Below, piece by piece: positions 6,727 to 13,837 of a stretch of 30,136 nucleotides of DNA. The DNA comes from DATAMF01 sp964472565. Lineage in GTDB: Bacteria; Chloroflexota; Anaerolineae; Aggregatilineales; Aggregatilineaceae. The notes beneath the pieces are model-generated. The model saw only the letters and a list, made by a program, of their open reading frames with translations. It ran no database searches and was not told the DNA's origin. The stretch lies in the NCBI GenBank assembly GCA_964472565.1, contig CAYYNB010000067.1, positions 1 through 30,136 of the forward strand, in the 5' to 3' direction. The translations under genes were made by a program, and so were the position numbers. Positions within the stretch are counted from its first letter, which is position 1, and every line of letters starts with the position of its first letter.

Positions 6727-7839
6727 CTATAGCAACTCCGGTAGGGCTTGCTTGGTCAGCGGAAGAAACGTATCTTGGTGTTCATCGTAGTACACCGGGT
6801 AAACCGCAAAGGGGAGATCACGGACGGGATCGGGAGCCACTCTTCGCCACACAAAAGCGCTCAGGGAATCAGCAGCCTTAAAAACGAAAGAGCGGGTGAG
6901 GACATAGATAGTTGGATCGTCTACGCGATCTTTGAGCCTGAAAAAATAGAATGCCGTCATAATCATATCTTGGCCAAATACAAATACGTCTTCTGGTATA
7001 TGAATGCGTTCTCTTCCATAATGGCGGTCCAATTTCTGCTTTATATGTAGAAATTCTTCTTTGAGTTCCATAAGATGAAGATAATTGGCCTTTCGTAGCA
7101 AAATCTCGCTGCCCACTTTACCGAACCGTTTTAGGAAAAGGCGATAATCTTCCGGTAGCCAGTTTACTTGCTGAGCATGTATGATAGCGTCAATCTCGGC
7201 ATCGGAACATCCTTGAGACTGGCCGTCATACTTGGTAAACAACTGTTGCACGATCTGAGCAAAGAGAGGAAAAGTAGCTGGTGAGGGGTGGTATTCAACC
7301 AATTCATCTTGTTTCGGGTCAAAATCACAAGGGGTAATATAAGGAAGGAGTAAATGCAGACGCCAAATTCTCTGACCATTCATAGTATGAAGGATATGTC
7401 GGCTCATCAAAAATTCCGAAAAGGAATCATAGGCCTTGAACCAATATCCACCCATTGAACGACTGAATAGGTAAACAGGAGGATCAGGATTACCTTTTCT
7501 AGTCCGAAACATAAGGTAGTGCCCCCAGTATTCTGCGGCGAAAAAAAAGACATCATCGGGGCACCCCTGCTCGTGTCCGAAATCATGAATCTCTTGCAGA
7601 GCGAGTTCTCTCAACTCCAAAACATCGTCATAATTCCCGCTGTAATCGTGATAAATCCACGATGCACCCTTTTTACCTACCCGAAGCATCAATTCCCGGT
7701 AGTGTTCAGGCAGATAGGTTACTTGTTGAACCTGTATCAGGTGCTCCATTTCCTCCCTGGAACAACCTTGGTACGGCACGCCTGCGTCGAGCAGCTTTTC
7801 TACGATTTCTATAGGATCGGAGCAGTCTTGGAAATCCAT
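6727..7839 (-). CDS. Tandem SMI1/KNR4 (SUKH) domain protein, probable toxin immunity protein
   Basis: The 370-residue product is built of two similar SUKH units. The first starts with GCSREEMEHLIQVQQVTYLP and EHYRELMLRVGKKG; the second, near residue 210, reads GCSDAEIDAIIHAQQVNWLP and EDYRLFLKRFGKVG. Each is followed by a block of the type PDDVFFFAAEYWGHYLMFR or PEDVFVFGQDMIMTAFYFF. SUKH proteins are well-known immunity proteins of RHS and other polymorphic toxins, acting in the cytoplasm by binding the toxin domain. The gene is visibly more AT-rich than its neighbours and sits in the island between the CMD repeats, directly upstream of an RHS core fragment. The ribosome binding site is weak. 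No intact toxin gene is present in the window, so it may be an orphan immunity gene. Confidence 0.85.
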   Translation of the reverse strand: MDFQDCSDPIEIVEKLLDAGVPYQGCSREEMEHLIQVQQVTYLPEHYRELMLRVGKKGASWIYHDYSGNYDDVLELRELALQEIHDFGHEQGCPDDVFFFAAEYWGHYLMFRTRKGNPDPPVYLFSRSMGGYWFKAYDSFSEFLMSRHILHTMNGQRIWRLHLLLPYITPCDFDPKQDELVEYHPSPATFPLFAQIVQQLFTKYDGQSQGCSDAEIDAIIHAQQVNWLPEDYRLFLKRFGKVGSEILLRKANYLHLMELKEEFLHIKQKLDRHYGRERIHIPEDVFVFGQDMIMTAFYFFRLKDRVDDPTIYVLTRSFVFKAADSLSAFVWRRVAPDPVRDLPFAVYPVYYDEHQDTFLPLTKQALPELL

Positions 7840-8208
7840 GTTTAAAATCTCATTTACGACGAACTAATCTCACACACTACTTTGGATAGTGGGCATCATA
7901 GCGAACATTGAAACCATCATCTAATAAATCTTCAACGAATCCCTCACTAACAGTTTGCGATTTTTGTCACTGACTAGCACGACTTGTTCGTAATGCATTG
8001 TCTTTTGCTTTCCCAACCCTACCATTTCTCAATCTAACACAGGTACTTAATTTTCAACCCAATTACATTGGAAGAATTACTACCTCAACCAGACCAGAAA
8101 TAGTATTTTCTAAACCGCTCACAAATCCCATTACGAGAATGTCTGCCGCGTTTCCTTTTAGGCCAGATGTGCCATTCAGGTTCTCGCTGACACGCCGCGC
8201 ACCCAGGT
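7840..8208. other. AT-rich gap without an intact gene
   Basis: About 370 bases upstream of the SUKH gene contain no complete gene on either strand. Base composition is clearly more AT-rich than in the flanking operons. Two open but stop-bounded minus-strand segments (7877-7966 and 8063-8212) are listed separately as possible toxin-tip remnants. The last bases merge into the right direct repeat. Confidence 0.6.
7877..7966 (-). pseudogene. Possible toxin-domain remnant, fragment 2
   Basis: One minus-strand frame between two stop codons reads QKSQTVSEGFVEDLLDDGFN followed by VRYDAHYPK. It looks like ordinary protein sequence (an amphipathic helix of the type EGFVEDLLDDGF, then a strand) and lies just upstream of the SUKH gene, where the toxin C-terminus of an RHS locus would be. 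It has no start codon and is bounded by TGA and TAG. I cannot assign a toxin family, and chance is not excluded. Confidence 0.3.
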
Positions 8209-8212
8209 AGCA
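8063..8212 (-). pseudogene. Possible RHS C-terminal/pre-toxin remnant, fragment 1
   Basis: The minus-strand frame reads YLGARRVSENLNGTSGLKGN followed by AADILVMGFVSGLENTISGL and a short hydrophobic end before TAA. A Gly-rich linker followed by a hydrophobic helix is typical of the segment between the RHS core and the toxin domain, and the position (upstream of the immunity gene, same strand) fits. There is no suitable start codon. The assignment rests on context and general character, not on a recognised domain. Confidence 0.35.
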
Positions 8213-8469
8213 TCATAAGGGGGCATTTCGCCCCCATTTGATTGCACTCACTCCATGTCATACGCCGCCAGCGCCGCCGGTAACACCTGGGTCACGCTGT
8301 GCCCCGCCGCCGGAAGCCCGACCAGCAGCGCGCTGATCACTTCGTCGCGGGATGCTCCGGCCTGCTGTGCCATTTTCACATGGAACGGGACGCCGCTTTC
8401 CATGCGCAGCGCGGCTAACACGGCCAGATATGCCAGTTCTTCGGTTTTTTTGTCCAGGGCGCTGGCCTG
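8209..8469. repeat. Right copy of the island-flanking direct repeat (intact CMD 3' part)
   Basis: This is the counterpart of 6527-6628. The two homologous blocks are 8209-8254 and 8414-8469; the segment between them is present only here and belongs to the intact CMD gene. Just before the repeat, GCCGCGCACCCAGG resembles the HicB-like gene end GCCGCACACCCAAG, so the duplicated unit seems to have included the end of that gene too. Confidence 0.8.
8219..8235 (-). terminator. Terminator-like hairpin after the CMD gene
   Basis: GGGGGC (8219-8224) and GCCCCC (8230-8235) pair perfectly around ATTTC, 13 bases beyond the CMD stop codon. On the minus strand the stem is followed by TTATGATG, only weakly T-rich. 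It probably ends the RarA-CMD transcript. Confidence 0.5.
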
Positions 8470-8556
8470 ATCCAACGCCTGGACCATCTGCCCCCAGGCA
8501 TTGGCATGCTGCGGTGCTTCGATCATAAAGGCTTGAAATGCGGTGCTGATACCCAT
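8248..8556 (-). CDS. Carboxymuconolactone decarboxylase family protein
   Basis: This 102-residue protein has the CMD/AhpD-like all-helical fold: TEELAYLAVLAALRMESGVP, then FHVKMAQQAGASRDEVISAL and the Gly-rich GLPAAGHSV. AhpD peroxidase-type members carry a CxxC pair in the E-C-x-x-C-x-x-x-H motif. Here the same place reads E-S-G-V-P-F-H, so both cysteines are missing and disulfide reductase activity is unlikely. True gamma-carboxymuconolactone decarboxylases also lack them, but no aromatic degradation genes are nearby, so the substrate is unknown. The gene starts 2 bases after the RarA stop and is probably co-transcribed with it. A decayed second copy lies at 6566-6628. Confidence 0.85.
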   Translation of the reverse strand: MGISTAFQAFMIEAPQHANAWGQMVQALDQASALDKKTEELAYLAVLAALRMESGVPFHVKMAQQAGASRDEVISALLVGLPAAGHSVTQVLPAALAAYDME

Positions 8557-8558
8557 GT

Positions 8559-9923
8559 TTATTCCTCCTCGTGGTGACGCAAATGTTCCAGACGATCTTT
8601 GATCGTCCGTTCATAACCAATATCTTTGGGCTGGTACCAACCGGGCGGTTCCATGCCCAGCGGGAGATACTGCTGCTCCACCCAGCCGCCGGGATAATTG
8701 TGGGGGTACTTGTAGGTGCCGGGGTCGCCTTCTGTCTCGCGCAGCGTCTGCTCATAGCGGCTTTTGGCTGCCCCGTACAGACTGTTCGACTTGTCGCGCA
8801 GATAGGGCGGCACGTCGCCCGGTCCCTGCTGCTCGATGTGGCCCTGCGCCTGCCAGAAGGCGCTCGTGCTGTTGCTCTTGGGCGCGGTGGCGAGATAGAG
8901 GCAGGCGTGGGAGAGGAAATAGTAGCCTTCCGGCATACCTACCCACTCGAACGCGTGCGCCGCCGCCGATACCACAACCAACCCGTTCGGATCGGCCATA
9001 CCAATATCCTCACTCGCCAGGATGAACAGCCGCCGCAGCACAAAACGCGGGTCTTCTCCGGCGTGTAACATTTTCGCCATCCAGTACAGGGCCGCGTCAG
9101 GATCGGAGCCGCGTATACTTTTGATGAAGGCGCTGATCGTGTCGTAATGTTCGTCACCGCCGCGATCATAGCGCACGGCCCGCTGCTGGATGCTCTCCTG
9201 TGCGACGGCGAGATCAATCGTGATCACGCCTTTGTTATCCGGCGGGGTGGTGCGCGCGGCCAGCTCCAGCGCGTTGAGCGCGCTGCGCGCATCCCCGCCC
9301 GCCACGCGGATCAGGTGGGCCATCGCGTCCTCGGTGATTTCGATCGGCACGCGGCCCAGCCCGCGCTGCGGATCGTCTCTGGCGCGCTCCACGATGGTGC
9401 GGATATCGTCATCGGTGAGCGGCTGAAGCTGGAAGACGCGGCTGCGGCTGAGCAGCGGATTGACCAGGCTGAAGAAGGGGTTCTCGGTGGTGGAGCCGAT
9501 CAAAACCACCGTGCCATCTTCGACATAGGGGAGTAAGCCGTCCTGCGGGGCTTTGTTCCAGCGGTGGATTTCATCCACAAATAACACGGTACGCTGGCCG
9601 TACATCCCCATACGATCCTGCGCTTCGGCGATCAGTTCGCGCAGTTCCTTGACACCGGATGTGACGGCATTCAGGCGGCTGAAATGGCGCTTGGTGCTGT
9701 GGGCGATGATATTCGCCAGCGTGGTTTTGCCTGTGCCGGGCGGACCCCACAGAATGAGCGAACTCAACTGGTCGGCTTCGATGGAGCGGCGGAGCAGGCG
9801 TCCCGGCCCGATGATGTGGCTCTGGCCGATAAATTCATCCAGGGTGCGCGGACGCATACGGACGGCCAGCGGTGCTTCCTGTTGCTGGCGTTGTTCGCGG
9901 GCGTAATCAAACAGATCGGACAT
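8559..9923 (-). CDS. rarA: Replication-associated recombination protein A (RarA/MgsA), AAA+ ATPase
   Basis: The product, 454 residues long, is a full-length RarA/MgsA/WRNIP1 family clamp-loader-like ATPase that acts at stalled replication forks. From the chosen start, the N-terminus reads MSDLFDYAREQ and the conserved RMRPRTLDEFIGQSHIIGPG follows. Walker A is GPPGTGKT (about 60-67), Walker B LFVDEIHRW (about 114-122), sensor 1 is in GSTTENPFF, an arginine finger is likely in LLSRSRVF, and GGDARSALNALELA forms sensor 2. The C-terminal tetramerisation region contains LPLGMEPPGWYQP. The frame is open 5 codons further upstream, but the ATG at 9923 has GAGG 9 bases before it and gives the family's usual MxDLF start. 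The CMD gene follows. Confidence 0.95.
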   Translation of the reverse strand: MSDLFDYAREQRQQQEAPLAVRMRPRTLDEFIGQSHIIGPGRLLRRSIEADQLSSLILWGPPGTGKTTLANIIAHSTKRHFSRLNAVTSGVKELRELIAEAQDRMGMYGQRTVLFVDEIHRWNKAPQDGLLPYVEDGTVVLIGSTTENPFFSLVNPLLSRSRVFQLQPLTDDDIRTIVERARDDPQRGLGRVPIEITEDAMAHLIRVAGGDARSALNALELAARTTPPDNKGVITIDLAVAQESIQQRAVRYDRGGDEHYDTISAFIKSIRGSDPDAALYWMAKMLHAGEDPRFVLRRLFILASEDIGMADPNGLVVVSAAAHAFEWVGMPEGYYFLSHACLYLATAPKSNSTSAFWQAQGHIEQQGPGDVPPYLRDKSNSLYGAAKSRYEQTLRETEGDPGTYKYPHNYPGGWVEQQYLPLGMEPPGWYQPKDIGYERTIKDRLEHLRHHEEE

Positions 9924-9962
9924 AGGACATGGCCTCATGGTGGCTGAATAAACCAGGATAGA

Positions 9963-9969
9963 TTATACT
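9963..9969. promoter_or_regulatory. Divergent -10 elements between rarA and the radical SAM gene
   Basis: The sequence ATTATACT gives TATACT on the plus strand (9964-9969) and TATAAT on the minus strand (9968-9963). It lies in the 59-base gap between the divergent starts at 9923 and 9983. The -35 elements are poor on both sides, so this is a plausible but unproven overlapping promoter. Confidence 0.35.
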
Positions 9970-9982
9970 ACGGATTGCACAG

Positions 9983-10873
9983 ATGTTCGAATTTTCACAT
10001 GCCAAAAAACACATGATCCGAGAAATCCAGGCCAAAGTGATGCTCGCGCATATCAAACAGCCGGACCCCTGGTTCGGGCTGAAATATAACATGAATCTTT
10101 ACCGGGGCTGTTCGCACCAGTGCATTTACTGCGATTCGCGCAGCGAGTGTTACCAGATCGAAAATTTTGAGGATGTGCTGGTCAAGGTCAACGCGGTTGA
10201 CCTGCTGCGGGCCGAACTGCCGCGCAAACGCGTGAAGGGCACCATCGGCACCGGATCGATGAGCGATCCGTATCTGCCCGTCGAACGGCAGTACCGCCTC
10301 ACGGCGCGGGCGCTGGAAGTGATCGCGGAATACGGCTTTCCGGTGCATATTCTGACCAAAAGTGATCTGGTCGTGCGCGATCTGGATACGCTGAAAACGA
10401 TCAACGAGGCGCTGGCGGTGGTGTCGTTTACCATCACCACGACGGATGACGATCTGGCGCGCAAATTGGAACCCGGCGCGCCGGGTCCATCACGGCGGCT
10501 GAAGGCGCTCGAAATGCTGGCGGGGCAGGGCATCCGCACGGGGGTGCTGCTGATGCCCGTTTTGCCGATGATCGAAGATCATGAAGACAATGTGCGGGCG
10601 GTGGTCGAACAGGCCCAAGCGCACGGCGCGGAATATATCCTGGCGTCGTTCGGCATGACGCTGCGGGATCGCCAGCGCGCCTATTATTACGATCAACTGG
10701 ATCGTTGGTTCCCCGGTCTGCGCGAGAAGTATGAAAAGCGGTTCGGGGAGCGCTATTCGTGCCACGCGAATCCCGCGCTCCAACCGTTTTGGGATGAACT
10801 GTGCGATCAATATGGGATCGCGCAGGCGGTGCCGCGCTACCAGCCGCCCGCGCAGCAGTTATCCTTGTTCTAA
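9983..10873 (+). CDS. Radical SAM protein, SPL (spore photoproduct lyase)-like family
   Basis: The 296-residue protein has the radical SAM iron-sulfur motif C-x3-C-x2-C at Cys43, Cys47 and Cys50 in MNLYRGCSHQCIYCDSRSEC. GTIGTGSMSDPYLPVE, HILTKSDLVVRD and SFTITTTDDDLARKLEPGAP are the conserved blocks of the SPL-like radical SAM family (the same group as Rv2578c-type proteins). Members are often annotated as DNA repair photolyase, but those without the conserved C-terminal SPL cysteine environment have no proven substrate. Two starts are possible: ATG 9983, used here, and ATG 10013 (MIREIQAKVML), which gives the length more usual for relatives. Neither has a strong Shine-Dalgarno. Its stop codon overlaps that of the convergent TPR gene (CTAA). 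Confidence 0.88.
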   Translation: MFEFSHAKKHMIREIQAKVMLAHIKQPDPWFGLKYNMNLYRGCSHQCIYCDSRSECYQIENFEDVLVKVNAVDLLRAELPRKRVKGTIGTGSMSDPYLPVERQYRLTARALEVIAEYGFPVHILTKSDLVVRDLDTLKTINEALAVVSFTITTTDDDLARKLEPGAPGPSRRLKALEMLAGQGIRTGVLLMPVLPMIEDHEDNVRAVVEQAQAHGAEYILASFGMTLRDRQRAYYYDQLDRWFPGLREKYEKRFGERYSCHANPALQPFWDELCDQYGIAQAVPRYQPPAQQLSLF

Positions 10874-12792
10874 ATACGCAGCCCTTTGAGCCGCAGTTCG
10901 CGCTTGAACGCCGCTATGTTGGGATTATCGGGATCGGCTTCTTCCCACATCTGCATCCAACTGCGCGCGCTTTCCGGCTGCTTTTCAGCAACGGCCAGCT
11001 CAGCCTGGGCCATCGCCAGCGATGCGAACTCGGAAATATGGAAGCGCGGTTGTTCCAGCAGCGGTGTTAACCAGTTGCGGGCTTCTTCCAGATTGCCTGC
11101 TTTAATTTCCAGCCGGGCCATGCCCGTTCGCGCAAAGAGGTAATCGGGGTGTTTCTCCGCGATCTGCCGGAGCAGCGTTTCGCCTTCCTTATGCTTGTTT
11201 TGCATCATCAGAACTGCGGATAGATTATATTGCAGGGTGGGCACATTGGGCGCAATGGCAATTGCCTTGTGGATCAAGGCTTCGGCTTTTTCCATGTTGC
11301 CTGAATTCAGGATTGTGTGAAACTGCAAGAGCAGATTCTCGGCCTGACGCGGCATTTTGCCGGTTTCTGGCTCGCCCGAAATTTCGTAGCTCATCAGCAT
11401 GAGTTCGCGCGGTTCGCCCTGATGATAAAGCTGGACCGGTTGGCCGCGCGGCAGCATTCCATATTCCGAGGCATAACGTCCGGCCTGCATGCGTTGCTGA
11501 TCTGTCCCGTTACGGCTGAGGGCAAACTCTTTGAGAATCGGGAGTTCAGCATAGATGGCTATATCTAACGCGAGTTCGCGGCCTTCGGGTGAGCCTCGTT
11601 CAAGCAGCGTCGGGATAATATGTTCGATCTGCGGAATCTGGCGGAGGGCGCGCTGCATCTCGCGTTTGAGACGTGTTTCGCTGGCCTTGCCCGGCACGGA
11701 TGCTTGCACCAGGGTTTTGATCCAGGACTTCGGGACCCACTGATCGAGTTCGAACGGCCACGCGCCCTGCTGCTGACCGGCGGGTTTCTTCAGATCGGCT
11801 AAATTCTCGCGGGCAATGGCGAGGTTGCGATCTATTTGGAGCGCTTTTTTCCACAGCGCTTCGGCGCGTTTCGGTTGATCCAGCCGGGCAAAGGAGACCG
11901 CCGCGAAGTGGTAAAACCGGGCGAGCAGCGGCGCATCGGGTGGTTTGGTTTGCTCAAACTCGGTAAACAGATCACAGAGGGCTTGATCGCTGCCGAGGGC
12001 GGCCAGGGTTTCAGCATATTTAATGAGCGCATCTTCGCGCGCGCCTTTTTGCGCACGCAGTTGTTCCGCGATTTGAAAGGCCTCATCGCGCTGCCCAGCG
12101 CGGAAATATGTTTGAGCCAGATTCGCCAGCGCGTGAAAATTGTTGGGTTCAAGCTGGAGCACCTGCTGTGCCATGTCGATAGCCTTTTCAAAGTCGCCGC
12201 GCAGCAGATAGGCCAGCGTGACATTATTACGCGGGGCCGCCGCCTGGGGCAGGCGCTGCATGGCTTCCAGGGCTAATTGTTCGCCTTTGGCGAAATCACC
12301 GACTTGAAAAGACATAAAGGCTTTTTCAAAAGATACCATGTCGTCGATTGAGGCCCCGGCGGTGGTGCTCTCCGCTGCCATGATTGTCTCGCACATCTGC
12401 CGGATGTGGGGGAGTTCCTGGCGCAAGTCCTCAGCGGCAGAATGATCGGGCCACCGCTCTAGAAAATACTGCGCGTGATACAGCGTTGAAAATGGCATCT
12501 GTGCATTCATCGAGGCGAAAACGGCGTTAAAATAATTTTGCGGATCATTCGGGTCCAGTTCGCGCAGCCGTTCGCATGTCTGCCAGAGTTTGGGCGCATT
12601 CTGCGCTCCCTGGTAAGCTTCCATCAATATGCCGAGCACATCTTGATTGGATGGATAACGGTACATCAGCGGCTCCAGCAGTTGGATGACTTGATCCCAC
12701 TGCTTACGGTCGAGAAATGCTTCCGCTTTGATCAGATCGCTGCGAATACGGGCGGTGTTCGTCAGGGCTTTCTTTTTACCTTTGCTCATCAT
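10870..12792 (-). CDS. Large TPR-repeat protein
   Basis: This 640-residue protein is composed largely of tetratricopeptide repeats. Clear units include AEAFLDRKQWDQVIQLLEPL, AYLLRGDFEKAIDMAQQVLQ, LANLAQTYFRAGQRDEAFQI near the middle, and SAVLMMQNKHKEGETLLRQI and MARLEIKAGNLEEARNWLTP near the end. A basic start (MMSKGKKKALTNTARIRSD) precedes the repeats and no signal peptide is visible, so a cytoplasmic scaffold role is likely. The frame is open a further 74 codons upstream, but that part overlaps the BFN-DSP gene; the ATG at 12792 is preceded by AGGAG at 5 bases. The gap to the upstream stop is 2 bases, so the two are translationally linked. Confidence 0.88.
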   Translation of the reverse strand: MMSKGKKKALTNTARIRSDLIKAEAFLDRKQWDQVIQLLEPLMYRYPSNQDVLGILMEAYQGAQNAPKLWQTCERLRELDPNDPQNYFNAVFASMNAQMPFSTLYHAQYFLERWPDHSAAEDLRQELPHIRQMCETIMAAESTTAGASIDDMVSFEKAFMSFQVGDFAKGEQLALEAMQRLPQAAAPRNNVTLAYLLRGDFEKAIDMAQQVLQLEPNNFHALANLAQTYFRAGQRDEAFQIAEQLRAQKGAREDALIKYAETLAALGSDQALCDLFTEFEQTKPPDAPLLARFYHFAAVSFARLDQPKRAEALWKKALQIDRNLAIARENLADLKKPAGQQQGAWPFELDQWVPKSWIKTLVQASVPGKASETRLKREMQRALRQIPQIEHIIPTLLERGSPEGRELALDIAIYAELPILKEFALSRNGTDQQRMQAGRYASEYGMLPRGQPVQLYHQGEPRELMLMSYEISGEPETGKMPRQAENLLLQFHTILNSGNMEKAEALIHKAIAIAPNVPTLQYNLSAVLMMQNKHKEGETLLRQIAEKHPDYLFARTGMARLEIKAGNLEEARNWLTPLLEQPRFHISEFASLAMAQAELAVAEKQPESARSWMQMWEEADPDNPNIAAFKRELRLKGLRI

Positions 12793-12794
12793 GC

Positions 12795-13748
12795 TTACTC
12801 CTGGTTGGCTGAATTCACCAGCCACTGTTTGACATCCGAAATGGTGTAGGGCAGGGCGTAATGTTCGATCAGCGAGGCCCACATCTGGTGGGCGGGCCAG
12901 GCTTTGGCATGTTTCTGCCGGAGCAGCATCCACGCTTCGCGCAGATCGTAACCAAGTTCCTGTACGAGATAAGCCAGCACAAACGTCGAGGACCGGCTGA
13001 CGCCTTCCCAGCACAACACCAGCACCTTTTCGTTCTGGTCGCGGTGTTTTTTGATGAACTGGACGCCGCGCCGCAACGCATCGAGCGGTATCAGCGCGCC
13101 GTCTTCCAGCGCGTTATCCAACACATCGAATTCATCCGGCCAGGGTACGGGCATATGATACAGTTTCAGCACATGCGTGATGCCTTCGTCGCGCAGCCGT
13201 TGCAGCGTCGGGCGGCGGCGTACCCCGCTGATATACAACCCCTCCACGACCTGATCCAGGCTGAAGGTGTGCTGATCCATGGCTGTCTGCGCGATCCATT
13301 TGAGCGCGCCATCGTTCAGAATCTGGCCGGGCTTCCAGTTTTTGCGAATTTGATCGGGCACCCAAACCCCCTCCCGCTGGAGCACTTTGTCCGACATCAG
13401 AAGCGGCAGGCGGGCGACGGTGGCAAAGGTGAGCGCGTCGTTGGCGCGCGCGGGGACATCCTGCGCGGTGCCATTGGCCCGCAGCGTAATATGCGCGTGG
13501 ATAATATCGCCATCTGAGTCTGAGATGCAGACTTCGCGCGGTTCGCCGCCCGTAACGGCGATCAGGTTGTTCATCAGCGTGAAACACGACGGCTGGATAA
13601 AGCGCCAGTCGCGCAGACAGTCATCCAGCGGCCACCAGTTATGCCACTCGATCCAGACCGGCAGGGCCTGCTGGCCGCTTTCGTCCAGCAGCACCGCAAT
13701 GAGATAGTGTTCGAGTTGGGTCAGACCTGCCAGCACGGCTTTTAACAT
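12795..13748 (-). CDS. Fusion of a bifunctional-nuclease-like (BFN/DUF151) domain and a dual-specificity phosphatase domain
   Basis: The protein has 317 residues. Residues 1-128 match the BFN (DUF151) domain: ALPVWIEWHN near 28, a helix FTLMNNLIAVTGGEPREVCI, DGDIIHAHITLR near 80, then VPARANDALTFATVARLP and a SDKVLQREGV end. The usual RPSDA of BFN is RANDA here. Residues from about 162 on form a dual-specificity phosphatase: EGLYISG, an acid loop with Asp211, and the P-loop CWEGVSRSS with Cys246 and Arg252. Leu replaces the usual His before the catalytic cysteine. The helix TFVLAYLVQELGYDLREAWM is typical. BFN domains are reported nucleases; a DSP would act on phosphoproteins or other phosphates. 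The TPR gene follows in the same operon and could provide a partner or substrate. Confidence 0.85.
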   Translation of the reverse strand: MLKAVLAGLTQLEHYLIAVLLDESGQQALPVWIEWHNWWPLDDCLRDWRFIQPSCFTLMNNLIAVTGGEPREVCISDSDGDIIHAHITLRANGTAQDVPARANDALTFATVARLPLLMSDKVLQREGVWVPDQIRKNWKPGQILNDGALKWIAQTAMDQHTFSLDQVVEGLYISGVRRRPTLQRLRDEGITHVLKLYHMPVPWPDEFDVLDNALEDGALIPLDALRRGVQFIKKHRDQNEKVLVLCWEGVSRSSTFVLAYLVQELGYDLREAWMLLRQKHAKAWPAHQMWASLIEHYALPYTISDVKQWLVNSANQE

Positions 13749-13837
13749 CCAATTTCCTCCCTAAGCATGGGCCAGTATCGAGGGTACATTAGACACAGAC
13801 AAAAAACAAGCGGTAGAATAGGAGGAAGGAGGGAGAA

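Noticed and set aside
6369..8247. A HicAB toxin-antitoxin pair
   Set aside because: No HicA-like ORF (small, basic, with a conserved His strand) is visible on either side of the HicB-like fragment.
8248..8556. AhpD-type alkylhydroperoxidase function for the CMD protein
   Set aside because: The CxxC cysteines of the AhpD motif are replaced (E-S-G-V-P-F-H), so the peroxidase-reductase role is not supported.
12861..13517. A 218-codon plus-strand frame inside the BFN-DSP gene
   Set aside because: It is antisense to conserved BFN and DSP motifs and has no independent support.
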